From positions 992,001-1,056,000 of the forward strand of contig NZ_JAMOKG010000003.1 in NCBI RefSeq assembly GCF_023656565.1: DNA of 64,000 bases, written 5' to 3'. Made by a program: the position numbers and the translations under genes. How positions within the stretch are numbered: position 1 is the first letter of the stretch; the number at the start of each line of letters is the position of its first letter. The notes beneath the pieces are model-generated. The model saw only the letters and a list, made by a program, of their open reading frames with translations. It was not told where the DNA came from and searched no databases. This document shows, piece after piece, positions 43,739 through 52,517 of the stretch. Source of the DNA: Flavobacterium tyrosinilyticum (GTDB lineage Bacteria > Bacteroidota > Bacteroidia > Flavobacteriales > Flavobacteriaceae).

Positions 43739-43871
43739 AACACATAGAAACATAGTCTAACAAACCTAAAAAAGGCGTTTCACTAATTCAAAAAAACATA
43801 GCTTGTCTATGTGTAGAAACTTGTTTCTTTTGATCTCTTTTTCGAAGCAAAAAACTATGTTTCTATGTGTT
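43739..43871. repeat. Inverted-repeat element, copy E (plus orientation)
   Basis: AACACATAGAAACATAG (43739-43755) and its exact inverse (43855-43871), 133 bp overall. AAGGCGTTTCACTAATT lies left of centre as in copy A. The palindromes are slightly decayed (CATAGCTTGTCTATG, GAAACTTGTTTC). Confidence 0.88.
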
Positions 43872-43896
43872 AAAATTAAATTATATACTATTTCAG

Positions 43897-44038
43897 CCGG
43901 ACTTAATAGTTTGATTTGGTCATCGTTCTAGCACTTATTTAGGTAAGATCACTTTTCTTTTTTTCTAAAAATTTTAAGAAAAACAGTATCTTGCCGTACT
44001 AATAAAAAGTGTCAGTTTATAAATTATGGATAGTCCGG
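43897..44038 (+). promoter_or_regulatory. MocR-gene promoter with 45-bp operator over the start codon
   Basis: TATCTTG (43987-43993) is a near -7 element. Directly after it 43994-44038 carries CCGTACTAATAAA...CAGTTT...TAGTCCGG, the same spacing and ends as in front of the TonB receptor at 17586-17630. It covers the start codon (44026). A further CCGGACTTAATA half-site is at 43897-43908. The position downstream of the -7 suits autorepression. Confidence 0.6.
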
Positions 44039-45507
44039 TTGAAATTCCTTTTAAAAGCTTTATTCAGCTTAAACCAGAAGAAAGCACTGCTATTTACTTG
44101 CAGCTTGTTTTTGAGTTTATCAAAGCCATACAAACGGGTTTTCTCCCAGAAGGTACCAAACTTCCCGGTACCAGAATTTTATGTAAAGTGCTTTCTGTTA
44201 ACCGAAACACTTTAATAAAAGCCTTTCAAGATTTAGAATCGCAGGGCTGGATTGAAACACTTCCAAACAAAGGAACTTTTATTTTATCTCAGCAAAAAAG
44301 CAAAGCTGAATTTACCATTTCAAAAGAACAAAATTCGTCTAAAGATAATATCGGCTTTAGTTTTCAGCGTTCGACTATTCTTGAAAGTCCGATTGAAATT
44401 AGCAATTTGCCGTATCAATTTAATGACGGAATGCCCGATTTACGATTGGTGCAAACCGATGTTCTGGCGAGATTATACGTTTCAAAGCTAAAAAGAAGAA
44501 AAACATCTAAAACCTACGAGCAAATAGAACTCCGTTCGCATTCCAACTTTAAAACTCATTTTTCTAATTATCTCAATCTTACACGAGGAATTCGTATTTC
44601 GACTTCAAATCTTCTTACGACCAGCAGTCACGAAATCGCTTTGTATCTAGTTACAAAAGTGTTAATCGTTCCTGGAGATAAAGTTGTTGTAGCTTCGCCG
44701 GGATATTATATGTCAAACATGACGCTGACCAATACGGGAGCGCAGATAATTTCTATTCCAGTAAATGAAGACGGAATTGATACCAAACGTTTAAAAGAAA
44801 TTTGCGAAACAACAAAAATTAGGGTTTTATACTTAACATCCAATTATCATTATCCGACGACTATTTCGCTTAGTGCAAAAAAAAGAATCGAAGTTTTGGA
44901 GTTGGCCAATCAATACGGATTTGTGATTTTAGAAGACGATTACGATTTTGAGTTTCATTACGATAATAATCCTGTTTTGCCATTAGCCGCGTTTGATTCC
45001 AATCAGAAAGTAGTTTATATCGGTTCTTTCGGAAAATCATTGCCATCAGGATTCAGTTATGGTTTTGTGGCCGCGCCTGCCGAATTTATCAAAGAACTCG
45101 AAAAGCATCAAAACATTCTTGAACCACGAATTGATGTTATAAAAGAACAGGTTCTTACCGAATGGATTACCGAAGGCGAAGTGCACCGCCTTTCTAAAAA
45201 AAATAAAAAAATCTATAAAGAACGACGCGATTATTTTGTCTCAATTCTAAATGAAAAACTCAAAGGCAAAATCAAGTTCAAAGTGCCACCAAGAGGATTG
45301 GCAATTTGGGTAGAATGGCTCGATCATTTTAATCTGGTTCAGTTTCAAAAAGAATGTTCTAAACAGGGTTTATTTCTGCCAAAGACCATTTTATATCAGA
45401 CCAAAAATCTTACTGCGACCCGTTTAGGATTTGGGAATTTGGAGAAAGAAGAAATGGAAAAAGCAGTTTCTATTTTGAGCGAATGTCTTGCTATTATCAT
45501 CAATTAA
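44026..45507 (+). CDS. MocR/PdxR-type GntR regulator with aminotransferase domain
   Basis: 493 residues. An N-terminal GntR winged helix (LQLVFEFIKAIQTGFLPEGTKLPGTR and CKVLSVNRNTLIKAFQDLESQGWIET) precedes a fold-type I aminotransferase domain: LLTTSSHEIALYLVTKVL, LTSNYHYPTTISL, ILEDDYDFEFHY and the PLP lysine region YIGSFGKSLPSGF (Lys337). MocR proteins bind PLP or PLP-amino-acid adducts and act as regulators rather than catalysts. Known members control pyridoxal, GABA or taurine genes. A shared 45-bp element suggests that it controls itself and a TonB receptor gene. Confidence 0.9.
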   Translation: MDSPVEIPFKSFIQLKPEESTAIYLQLVFEFIKAIQTGFLPEGTKLPGTRILCKVLSVNRNTLIKAFQDLESQGWIETLPNKGTFILSQQKSKAEFTISKEQNSSKDNIGFSFQRSTILESPIEISNLPYQFNDGMPDLRLVQTDVLARLYVSKLKRRKTSKTYEQIELRSHSNFKTHFSNYLNLTRGIRISTSNLLTTSSHEIALYLVTKVLIVPGDKVVVASPGYYMSNMTLTNTGAQIISIPVNEDGIDTKRLKEICETTKIRVLYLTSNYHYPTTISLSAKKRIEVLELANQYGFVILEDDYDFEFHYDNNPVLPLAAFDSNQKVVYIGSFGKSLPSGFSYGFVAAPAEFIKELEKHQNILEPRIDVIKEQVLTEWITEGEVHRLSKKNKKIYKERRDYFVSILNEKLKGKIKFKVPPRGLAIWVEWLDHFNLVQFQKECSKQGLFLPKTILYQTKNLTATRLGFGNLEKEEMEKAVSILSECLAIIIN

Positions 45508-45870
45508 ACATACCTTTAGAATGCTGATAATTATATAATTACGCATTTTAATCCTATAACAGAAAAAGCGCAGCAAAAAGTAACTTTGAAATAGAGTTTT
45601 AATTCAAAAAAAGACTTAAGAATTTTTATATTATTACTGATCTTCTATTGTTATGGAATATCATATAGTATGGGTAAAGGACATTTGCAATTTCGCCACT
45701 CAATACACTTATAGTAAGAGTTCTCAGTGGTGTAATTGGCATATTCAGCTGGATTATTCTATTTTAAAGTAACCTTTTATCAAGCCCCAATTGACTTTAA
45801 CGGTTGCTAGATTCAGCTGTTCTTTGCCCATATTATTTTGCAGCTAACTCTCTAATACTCGCAAAAGCTT
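45508..45870. other. 363-bp gap before ligD
   Basis: Holds no clear RNA gene, repeat or terminator. ATTATTTTG (near 45833) is a weak -7-like sequence for ligD. One short frame (45653-45772) is listed separately. Confidence 0.4.
45653..45772 (+). CDS. Possible 39-residue ORF
   Basis: ATG at 45653, TAA at 45770-45772. The peptide (MEYHIVWVKDICNF..., rich in aromatic residues, Cys and Trp) has no recognised family. No promoter or conservation evidence; could be chance or a relic. Confidence 0.15.
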   Translation: MEYHIVWVKDICNFATQYTYSKSSQWCNWHIQLDYSILK

Positions 45871-48459
45871 ATGTCACTGTCAAAATACCATCAGAAAAGA
45901 GATTTTAAACAAACTCGAGAACCCAAAGGAAAAATTGAAAAATCTGCCAATGAACTGATTTTTGTCGTGCAGAAACATGCTGCCTCGCATCTTCATTACG
46001 ATTTTAGGTTAGAAATGGATGGCGTTTTAAAAAGCTGGGCAGTACCAAAAGGCCCGTCAATGGATCCTGAAGTAAAACGTCTGGCGATGATGGTAGAAGA
46101 TCATCCCTACAGTTACAAGGATTTTGAAGGTACAATTCCAGAAGGAAACTACGGCGCTGGAAATGTGATTGTTTGGGATAATGGAACGTATACTTCGGAT
46201 GAAAAAATAGCTTCCGACGAAAAACAATTATTAAGTGATTTAGAAAAAGGGCGTTTGAGTTTTGTTTTAAAAGGAAAAAAACTCAAAGGCGAATTTTCCT
46301 TGGTTAAACTTCACGGCAAACAAGAAAATGCTTGGCTTTTAATCAAGAAAAACGATAAATATGCTTCTACTGAAGATATTTTAGAAAAAAATAAATCGGT
46401 TATTTCTAAAAGAAGTTTGGAACAGCTTATAGAAAAATCTGAAAAACTGACTTCAAAAATAGCAGAAAAACCAGCCGAGAAAAAAGCTGTAAAAAAAAAG
46501 ATTAATCCAAAATTAAAAAAAGCTGCATTTTTAAAACCCATGCTTGCCAGCGTACGCGAAAAACCTTTTGATGATGACGAATGGGTTTTCGAAAATAAAT
46601 ACGACGGCTATAGAACTATTGCTGTCATTAATGCGCAGCAGGTAGATTTATTCAGCAGAAATCAGCTTTCTTTTACTGATAATTTCAATCCAATCGCCGA
46701 AGAATTAGAACAAATAGATCATAACGTAGTTTTAGATGGCGAAGTTGTGGTTGAAAATGATGCAGGAAAAGCCGATTTCCAACTGCTTCAAAATTACATG
46801 AAAACCGGAATTGGGAATCTCAAATATTACGTCTTTGATTTATTGAATTTGGATGGAAATCTGATTACCGAATTATCGCTTTTGGAACGAAAAGAACTGC
46901 TTAAAATTCTGTTCAATAAATACCCTTTCTCAAATATTTTTTATTCTGAACATACCATTGGCGACGGAATAAAACAGTTTGAAAAAGCGGTTAAAGATAA
47001 AACGGAAGGCATAATTGCCAAAAGAGCCGATAGCACTTATGCTGCCAACAGAAGAAGCACAAACTGGCTCAAAATAAAAACAGCAAACGAAGAAGAAGCT
47101 ATTATTATTGGAATCACAGAACCTAAAAATTCGAGAAAGTATTTTGGTGCGCTTCTTTTGGGTCAATATCACGGTAAAAAACTGCAATATATTGGCAAAT
47201 GCGGAACGGGTTTTACCGAAGCTGTACTGAAAGATTTATACACTCAACTCGAGCCTTACTTTTTAGAAAAATCTCCGCTTGACGAAAAAATCTCTTTGCG
47301 CGATCCCATTCAATGGGTAAAACCAAAGGTCGTTTGCCAGGTAAAATTTTCCGAATGGACGCAGGATCAGCATTTGCGACATCCTGTTTATCTTGGATTA
47401 AGGGTTGATAAGAAAGCTGAAGAAGTGAATTACAATGGCAATGACAATATCAATGACAATATCAATATCAATATCAATATCAATGGGAATAGAGATTCTA
47501 ATTTAATTGAAATGGAAAAATCAAATAAACACAAAACTGAGAATGATTACGATTTAAAAATTGGTAAAACTACCTTACATCTCACCAATCAGAATAAAAT
47601 TTATTTTCCAAAAGATGGCATTACTAAAGGTGATATTGTGCAATATTATAATGAAGTTTCAGAACTGATTTTACCGTATTTAAAAGATCGTCCAGAATCG
47701 ATGAACCGTTTCCCAAACGGAATTGATTCTCCTAGTTTTTATCAGAAAGATGTCGATGTCGATAAAATTCCGAAATGGCTTAAAACCAAGAAAATCTTCT
47801 CAGAATCCAACAATGCCAACATTGATTATCTTATTTGCAATAATAAAGAAACACTACTTTATATGGCCAATTTAGGCTGTATCGAAATGAATCCGTGGAA
47901 TTCGACCATCAAACATATTCAGAATCCAGATTGGCTTGTAATTGATTTAGATCCTGCAAAAGACGACTTTAAACTAGTGGTTCAAACTGCTTTGGTTGTA
48001 AAAGAAGTTTTAGACGAATTGGAAACCGAATGTTTGTGCAAAACTTCGGGCGCTTCTGGACTTCATATTTATATTCCGCTTGGCGCGCAATACGATTATG
48101 ATTCGATTAAAATTCTAGCCGAATTAATTGCCAAAGAAGTACATTCGAGACTGCCCGATATTACTTCGATTGACAGAAGCATCAAAAAAAGGAAAAATAA
48201 ACTGTACATCGATTTTTTACAAAACCGACGCGGACAAACTTTGGCAGCGCCGTATTCTGTTCGTCCAAAACCTGGTGCAACAGTTTCTACGCCTTTAGAA
48301 TGGGGTGAGGTAAATGATAAACTGCATCCGTCGCAATTTACCATTAAAAATGTATTGAAAAGATTTGAGAAAAAAGGCGATTTATGGAAACCCGTTTTAT
48401 CGAAAGGCGCCAATATTAAAAAGATTATTCACAAATTGGAAAATAACCAAAATAATTAA
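45871..48459 (+). CDS. ligD: Multifunctional NHEJ DNA ligase D
   Basis: 862 residues in the order phosphoesterase-ligase-polymerase. The 3'-phosphoesterase domain (about 1-165) has VQKHAASHLHYDFRLEMDG and VPKGPSMDP. The ATP-dependent ligase has the nucleotidyl Lys243 in KYDGYRT and VLDGEVVVE. The LigD polymerase (primase-like) domain near the C-terminus has LVIDLDPAKDD with the metal-binding Asp pair (692, 694). Between ligase and polymerase a short Asn/Ile repeat is encoded by a hexanucleotide microsatellite. With Ku it repairs double-strand breaks. The 3' end overlaps the convergent ku gene by 4 bp. Confidence 0.95.
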   Translation: MSLSKYHQKRDFKQTREPKGKIEKSANELIFVVQKHAASHLHYDFRLEMDGVLKSWAVPKGPSMDPEVKRLAMMVEDHPYSYKDFEGTIPEGNYGAGNVIVWDNGTYTSDEKIASDEKQLLSDLEKGRLSFVLKGKKLKGEFSLVKLHGKQENAWLLIKKNDKYASTEDILEKNKSVISKRSLEQLIEKSEKLTSKIAEKPAEKKAVKKKINPKLKKAAFLKPMLASVREKPFDDDEWVFENKYDGYRTIAVINAQQVDLFSRNQLSFTDNFNPIAEELEQIDHNVVLDGEVVVENDAGKADFQLLQNYMKTGIGNLKYYVFDLLNLDGNLITELSLLERKELLKILFNKYPFSNIFYSEHTIGDGIKQFEKAVKDKTEGIIAKRADSTYAANRRSTNWLKIKTANEEEAIIIGITEPKNSRKYFGALLLGQYHGKKLQYIGKCGTGFTEAVLKDLYTQLEPYFLEKSPLDEKISLRDPIQWVKPKVVCQVKFSEWTQDQHLRHPVYLGLRVDKKAEEVNYNGNDNINDNININININGNRDSNLIEMEKSNKHKTENDYDLKIGKTTLHLTNQNKIYFPKDGITKGDIVQYYNEVSELILPYLKDRPESMNRFPNGIDSPSFYQKDVDVDKIPKWLKTKKIFSESNNANIDYLICNNKETLLYMANLGCIEMNPWNSTIKHIQNPDWLVIDLDPAKDDFKLVVQTALVVKEVLDELETECLCKTSGASGLHIYIPLGAQYDYDSIKILAELIAKEVHSRLPDITSIDRSIKKRKNKLYIDFLQNRRGQTLAAPYSVRPKPGATVSTPLEWGEVNDKLHPSQFTIKNVLKRFEKKGDLWKPVLSKGANIKKIIHKLENNQNN
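47444..47485. repeat. In-frame (AATATC)n-type microsatellite in ligD
   Basis: Imperfect then perfect repeats of the 6-mer AATATC with GACAAT interruptions. They encode alternating Asn-Ile (with Asp-Asn) in the linker between ligase and polymerase domains. Length changes by whole units keep the frame. Confidence 0.8.
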
Positions 48460-49235
48460 GACGATTTTTTCTTTTTGTTTTCAAGACTTGCTTTCAGCAT
48501 TTCCATTAAATCGTCGCTTTGTTTGTGCACGACTTTTAGTTTTGGAGCTGCTTTTTGCGGTTTTCCTTTGGCTTTCTTTTTAATGATATCCAAAAGCTTG
48601 GCGGTATATTCGTCTTTAAAGCCAGAAATATCAAATTTCTCCGTTAGCTGATCGATTAGTTTTTCGGCCATGTCCATTTCTTTTGTCGATTTTTTAGACA
48701 TTGGCGGCAGTTTTAATTCTGCTGTACTTCTAATCTCCTGTTCAAATCGAATTCGGTTTAAAACAATGACATTTTTGTACGGTTTTAGAATTGCCAGACT
48801 TTCTTTATTTCTCAGTACAAATCTTGTAACACCCACTTTTCCTGAAGCTTCGAGCGCATCGCGAAGCAATCCGTATGCATTCATAGCGCCTTTATCGGGT
48901 TCGAGATAATAGGGCTGTTCGTAATAAATACTTTGGATTTCTTTTTCGAAAGCAAAACTTTCAATATCGATTGTTTTGGTTTTAATAGCGTCTGCAGCTT
49001 CAAAATCAGAATCTTCTAAAACAATATATTTACCTTCCAGATTATATCCTTTTACAATATTGGCAAAATCTACTTCTTTACCCGTGTTTTCGTTAATACG
49101 TTTAAACTTGATATTAGCGTGATCTTTCGCATCCAGCATATCCATATCCAGACTGCTTTCCTGCACCGCCGAAAACATTTTTATTGGAATATTAATTAAT
49201 CCAAAACTTACCGAACCTGTCCAAATCGATCTCAT
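48456..49235 (-). CDS. ku: Ku protein of bacterial NHEJ
   Basis: 259 residues. Start MRSIWTGSVSFGLINIPIKMFSA is a strong family signature, followed by FKRINENTGKEVDFANIVKGYNLEG, DIESFAFEKEIQSIYYEQPYYLEPD and VTRFVLRNKESLAIL. The homodimer rings DNA ends and recruits LigD. The C-terminal 40 residues are Lys-rich (KKKAKGKPQKAAPKL), as in Ku proteins that contact DNA or LigD. It is convergent with ligD rather than co-directional. Confidence 0.95.
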   Translation of the reverse strand: MRSIWTGSVSFGLINIPIKMFSAVQESSLDMDMLDAKDHANIKFKRINENTGKEVDFANIVKGYNLEGKYIVLEDSDFEAADAIKTKTIDIESFAFEKEIQSIYYEQPYYLEPDKGAMNAYGLLRDALEASGKVGVTRFVLRNKESLAILKPYKNVIVLNRIRFEQEIRSTAELKLPPMSKKSTKEMDMAEKLIDQLTEKFDISGFKDEYTAKLLDIIKKKAKGKPQKAAPKLKVVHKQSDDLMEMLKASLENKKKKSS

Positions 49236-49319
49236 GATTTTTGTTTTAAAAATTGAACTCTAATTTAATTCAATAAAAAAACGTAAGTATTACAAAATCA
49301 ACAGATTGTTTTATATAAT

Positions 49320-49500
49320 TGTTAAGGGTTAAGGGTTAATACTAACCGCGTATTCCCGTGGTTGAAACCACGGGCTATGTTTGAATAAATGTACGTATAG
49401 TACAAAAAAAATGAGTTATGAATTATAAGTTAGACAACACTCATAACTCATAACTCATAACTCATAACTTTTAACTTTTAACTTTTAACTTTTAACTTAA
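49320..49500. repeat. Tandem repeats and CCCGTGG hairpin between ku and metQ
   Basis: GTTAAGGGTTAAGGGTTAA (from 49320), a hairpin CCCGTGGTT / AACCACGGG (49355-49374), then repeats of CATAACT and TTTTAACT (49440-49498). All low-complexity; the hairpin may end transcription from metQ. Confidence 0.7.
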
Positions 49501-49505
49501 AAAAA

Positions 49506-50318
49506 TTACCAGCCTTTAACTGCTCCTCCTTTAAATTCCTGCTCAGCAGCTTTTTCTACTTCTGGAGATTGAAAAGCCTGTAAAAACTGTTTTACTTTTT
49601 CTTCGTTTTTATTGTCTTCGCGGCTTACCACCAAATTTACATAAGGAGAATCTTTGTCTTCAACAAACAAAGCATCACGAGATGGAACCAATCCTGCTGC
49701 AGAAGCGAATGTATTGTTGATTATAGCAATTGAAACATTTTGATCATCAAGAGCACGAGGTAATTGAGGCGCTTCCAATTCTAAAATTTTTAAGTTTTTA
49801 GGATTGCTCACAATGTCTGTTACCTTTGGCAACAAACCAACGCCCTCTTTTAATTTTAATAATCCGTTTTTCTGTAAAAGCAACAAAGAACGTCCACCGT
49901 TTGTTGGATCATTTGGGATAATAATTGTGCTTTCGTTTTTCAATTCAGAAAGACTTTTTATTTTTTTAGAATAACCAGCAATCGGATACACGAATGTATT
50001 TCCAATAATGGCTAATTTATAACCTCTTTGTTTCGATTGCTCGTCTAAATAGGGTTTGTGCTGAAATGCATTCGCATCGATATCACCTTGGCTTAAAGCT
50101 TCATTTGGAATCACGTAATCGTTGAAAGAAACTAGTTCTACTTCCAATCCGTATTTTTCTTTAGCTACTTTTTTAGCCGCTTCCGCCACTTTTAGTTCTG
50201 GACCAGAAGCCACACCCACTTTTATAAAATGAGGATCGTTATTTTTTTTGTTTCCGCAATTGGATAAAACAAGCGCCAAAGCCAAAACTCCAGCCGTTTT
50301 TAAAATATTAAGTTTCAT
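49506..50318 (-). CDS. metQ: MetQ, methionine ABC transporter substrate-binding lipoprotein
   Basis: 270 residues with a lipobox LVLSNC (Cys21). NlpA/MetQ family: FIKVGVASGPELKVAEAAKKVAKEKYGLEVELVSFNDYVIPNEAL, ANAFQHKPYLDEQ, and IIPNDPTNGGRSLLLLQ. It captures methionine in the periplasm for MetNI. Last gene of metNIQ, 45 bp behind metI. Confidence 0.95.
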   Translation of the reverse strand: MKLNILKTAGVLALALVLSNCGNKKNNDPHFIKVGVASGPELKVAEAAKKVAKEKYGLEVELVSFNDYVIPNEALSQGDIDANAFQHKPYLDEQSKQRGYKLAIIGNTFVYPIAGYSKKIKSLSELKNESTIIIPNDPTNGGRSLLLLQKNGLLKLKEGVGLLPKVTDIVSNPKNLKILELEAPQLPRALDDQNVSIAIINNTFASAAGLVPSRDALFVEDKDSPYVNLVVSREDNKNEEKVKQFLQAFQSPEVEKAAEQEFKGGAVKGW

Positions 50319-50363
50319 ATATTTCTAATTGTAAATTGTTAATTATAAATTGTTAATTGAGGA

Positions 50364-51017
50364 TTATCTATGATCGAATCGTTTTGATAACCTGTCTCCC
50401 GCAAACTGAATTACGAATACCAGAATAACCAATAAAGCCAAAACCGAGTTCATTGTTACGGCATCATAACCAATATATCCGTATTGATACCCAACTTGTC
50501 CTAAACCACCTGCTCCAACAGCTCCTCCCATTGCAGAATATCCAACAAGAGTAATTAAAGTTATTGATGCTGCATTGATTAAAGAAGGCAAAGCTTCTGG
50601 CAGTAATACTTTGTATACAATTTGTAAAGGAGTTGCGCCCAATGCTCTCGCTGCTTCGATTAATCCCGACGGTAAACCTAGCAAACTATTTTCTACCAAA
50701 CGGGCAATAAACGGTGCTGCACCAATACTTAACGGAACCAAAGCGGCACTCACACCAATAGAAGTCCCGACAATAGCACGTGTAAACGGAATCATCCAAA
50801 CGATTAAAATAATGAATGGAATAGAACGAAAAACGTTTACCACAACCGATAATGTTCTGTTTAAAACTGGCTGTTCCAGAATCTGGTTTTTACGAGTTAA
50901 GAATAATAAAATTCCTGTTGGAAGTCCTAACAAAAACCCGAAAAAGCCCGATACAAAAGTCATAACAATGGTTTCCCATGTTCCTTTTAACAATAAATCT
51001 ATAAGAGAATCAGACAT
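50364..51017 (-). CDS. metI: MetI, methionine ABC transporter permease
   Basis: 217 residues, five to six membrane segments: WETIVMTFVSGFFGFLLGLPTG, NVFRSIPFIILIVWMIPFTR. The permease coupling motif is IEAARALGATPLQIVYKVLLPEALPSL (EAA motif). Overlaps the metN end by 8 bp. Forms the inner-membrane pore of the importer. Confidence 0.95.
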   Translation of the reverse strand: MSDSLIDLLLKGTWETIVMTFVSGFFGFLLGLPTGILLFLTRKNQILEQPVLNRTLSVVVNVFRSIPFIILIVWMIPFTRAIVGTSIGVSAALVPLSIGAAPFIARLVENSLLGLPSGLIEAARALGATPLQIVYKVLLPEALPSLINAASITLITLVGYSAMGGAVGAGGLGQVGYQYGYIGYDAVTMNSVLALLVILVFVIQFAGDRLSKRFDHR

Positions 51018-52041
51018 AACCTATAATTTCTGTTTTAATATGTTTTGAATTAAAATATTGAATTGCTGCGTCGTAATTTTCGCGTTTCCCTGAAAGTTCA
51101 ATCAGCATTACACCAAAATTCACTTCGCCAGCCTGATCCATTTGCGCGCTAACGATTTTGAAATCGGTATCAAAAAGTCTTGAAACTTCTGAGATAACAG
51201 GCTCGTTAACCGATTTTCCTGTCATTTCCAGTTTCAACAACGGATTCAGATTTCCGTTGTCTTCTTTCTGCAATTTTTCCTGATAAACAGACGGAACTTC
51301 GATATGAAGCGAAGAAGAAATAAATTCTCTTGTTAATTCATGTTTTGGGTCTGCAAAGATTTCGCCCACACTTCCCTGCTCGATTAATTTTCCGTGACTG
51401 ATTACCGCTACTTCATCGCAAATAGATTTTACCACTTCCATTTGGTGCGTGATCAGCAAAACCGTAATATTAAGACGTTTATTAATGTCTTTCAGTAAAT
51501 TTAAAATCGATCTCGTTGTTGCAGGATCCAATGCGCTTGTCGCTTCATCACACAGTAAAACTTTCGGATTATTAGCCAAAGTTCTTGCAATGGCAACTCT
51601 TTGTTTTTGTCCTCCCGAAAGACTTGCTGGATAATCATTGGCTTTTTCTGCCAATCCAACCAATTGCAATAATTCTAAAACGCGTGTTTTGATTTCCGTT
51701 TTTGACGTTCCAGCCAATTCTAGCGGAAAAGCCACATTTTCAAAAACCGTTCTCGAAGAAAGTAAATTGAAATGTTGAAAAATCATTCCGATTTGTCTTC
51801 TTTCAATCGCCAATTCAGCATTTGACAACTGCATCAAAGCTTTTCCGTCAACGATAATTTCGCCAGAAGTTGGTCTTTCCAACAAATTCACGCAGCGAAT
51901 CAAAGTACTTTTTCCTGCTCCGGAAGTTCCAATTACACCAAAAATTTTCCCCTGAGGAACCCTTAGAGAAACATCAGACAAAGCAGCTACAATTCTGTCT
52001 TTCTGATGAAAAGTTTTGGTTACATTTTTTAATTCAATCAT
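51010..52041 (-). CDS. metN: MetN, methionine ABC transporter ATPase
   Basis: 343 residues. ABC ATPase: Walker A GTSGAGKST, signature LSGGQKQRVAIA, Walker B VLLCDEATSALDP, His switch ITHQME. The C-terminal NIL domain (about 265-343, TDFKIVSAQMDQAGEVNFGVML) binds methionine and mediates trans-inhibition. It is preceded by a terminator and leader ORF that look like an attenuator. Confidence 0.96.
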   Translation of the reverse strand: MIELKNVTKTFHQKDRIVAALSDVSLRVPQGKIFGVIGTSGAGKSTLIRCVNLLERPTSGEIIVDGKALMQLSNAELAIERRQIGMIFQHFNLLSSRTVFENVAFPLELAGTSKTEIKTRVLELLQLVGLAEKANDYPASLSGGQKQRVAIARTLANNPKVLLCDEATSALDPATTRSILNLLKDINKRLNITVLLITHQMEVVKSICDEVAVISHGKLIEQGSVGEIFADPKHELTREFISSSLHIEVPSVYQEKLQKEDNGNLNPLLKLEMTGKSVNEPVISEVSRLFDTDFKIVSAQMDQAGEVNFGVMLIELSGKRENYDAAIQYFNSKHIKTEIIGYV

Positions 52042-52060
52042 TCTTTACAGTTTAAAAAAC

Positions 52061-52092
52061 AAAAAAGCCTTCCATTAATGAGTTGAAAGGCG
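52061..52092 (-). terminator. Rho-independent terminator ahead of metN (attenuator)
   Basis: On the minus strand GCCTTTCA (52091-52084) pairs with TGGAAGGC (52074-52067), one G-T wobble, followed by TTTTTTG. It lies 20 nt before the metN start and 30 nt after the leader ORF stop codon, so reading into metN must pass it. Confidence 0.85.
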
Positions 52093-52120
52093 TTTTCGAA
52101 ATAAATTTTATCATTTTATA

Positions 52121-52210
52121 TTAAGCCAGATCAATAAATACCATAACAGCAACACAGCACATCATACTGCGACGATAATAATTATTCATTTTCTGGTTCT
52201 GTTTCTTCAT
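52121..52210 (-). CDS. Met/Cys-containing leader peptide of metNIQ
   Basis: 29 residues from ATG 52210 (an internal ATG at 52189 gives MNNYYRRSMMCC...). The sequence has five Met residues including a Met-Met-Cys-Cys run (16-19) and ends in a hydrophobic VFIDLA. The -7 element puts the transcript start about 3-6 nt before the ATG, so the mRNA is nearly leaderless. Layout (leader ORF, terminator 30 nt later, metNIQ) is that of classic ribosome-mediated attenuation by methionine or cysteine supply. I infer the mechanism; it is not shown. Confidence 0.7.
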   Translation of the reverse strand: MKKQNQKMNNYYRRSMMCCVAVMVFIDLA

Positions 52211-52218
52211 AGCGAGTG

Positions 52219-52226
52219 CAAATTTA
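52219..52226 (-). promoter_or_regulatory. -7 element of the leader-metNIQ operon
   Basis: TAAATTTG on the minus strand, exact TAnnTTTG, 9 bp before the leader ATG. Confidence 0.65.
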
Positions 52227-52294
52227 AATAGTTATTTTCAATTTTAAGCTATAAATTGTTAAAACTTTTATTACCCTATCAATCTAGTAGGCTT

Positions 52295-52515
52295 TTTTTT
52301 TGAAATCCCAAATTTTTGAAATTCCAAATTCCAATCTTAGTTTTAAATTCCAATATTTGAAATTCCAAATTCCAATCTTGAGAATCGAAATTCCAAAATC
52401 CAAATTTATTTCAATTCAAAAAAATCCAAATTCCAATTTGCCCGAGACTTCGAGATTGGAATTTGGAATTTTTATTCTTTGGAATTTGAAATTTCAAGTA
52501 TTGGAATTTTAAAAA
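52295..52515. repeat. AAATTCCAAATTCC low-complexity repeat array
   Basis: Repeated units such as AAATTCCAAATTCCAAT on one strand and their complements (GGAATTTGGAATTT) on the other, so the array can fold back on itself around 52440. A 70-codon frame through it is repeat-derived and not a gene. Confidence 0.8.
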
Positions 52516-52517
52516 AA

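Noticed and set aside
49440..49500. CRISPR-like array of CATAACT units
   Set aside because: Units are 7-8 bp without spacers; this is simple tandem repetition.
52084..52226. Second SAM riboswitch before metN
   Set aside because: No S-box core (GAGGGA...GGCCC, GCAACC) is present; the leader is explained by a short ORF and a terminator.
52300..52512. 70-residue frame in the AAATTCC array
   Set aside because: The peptide is made only of repeat-derived FEIPNSNL-like units; the DNA is a low-complexity array.
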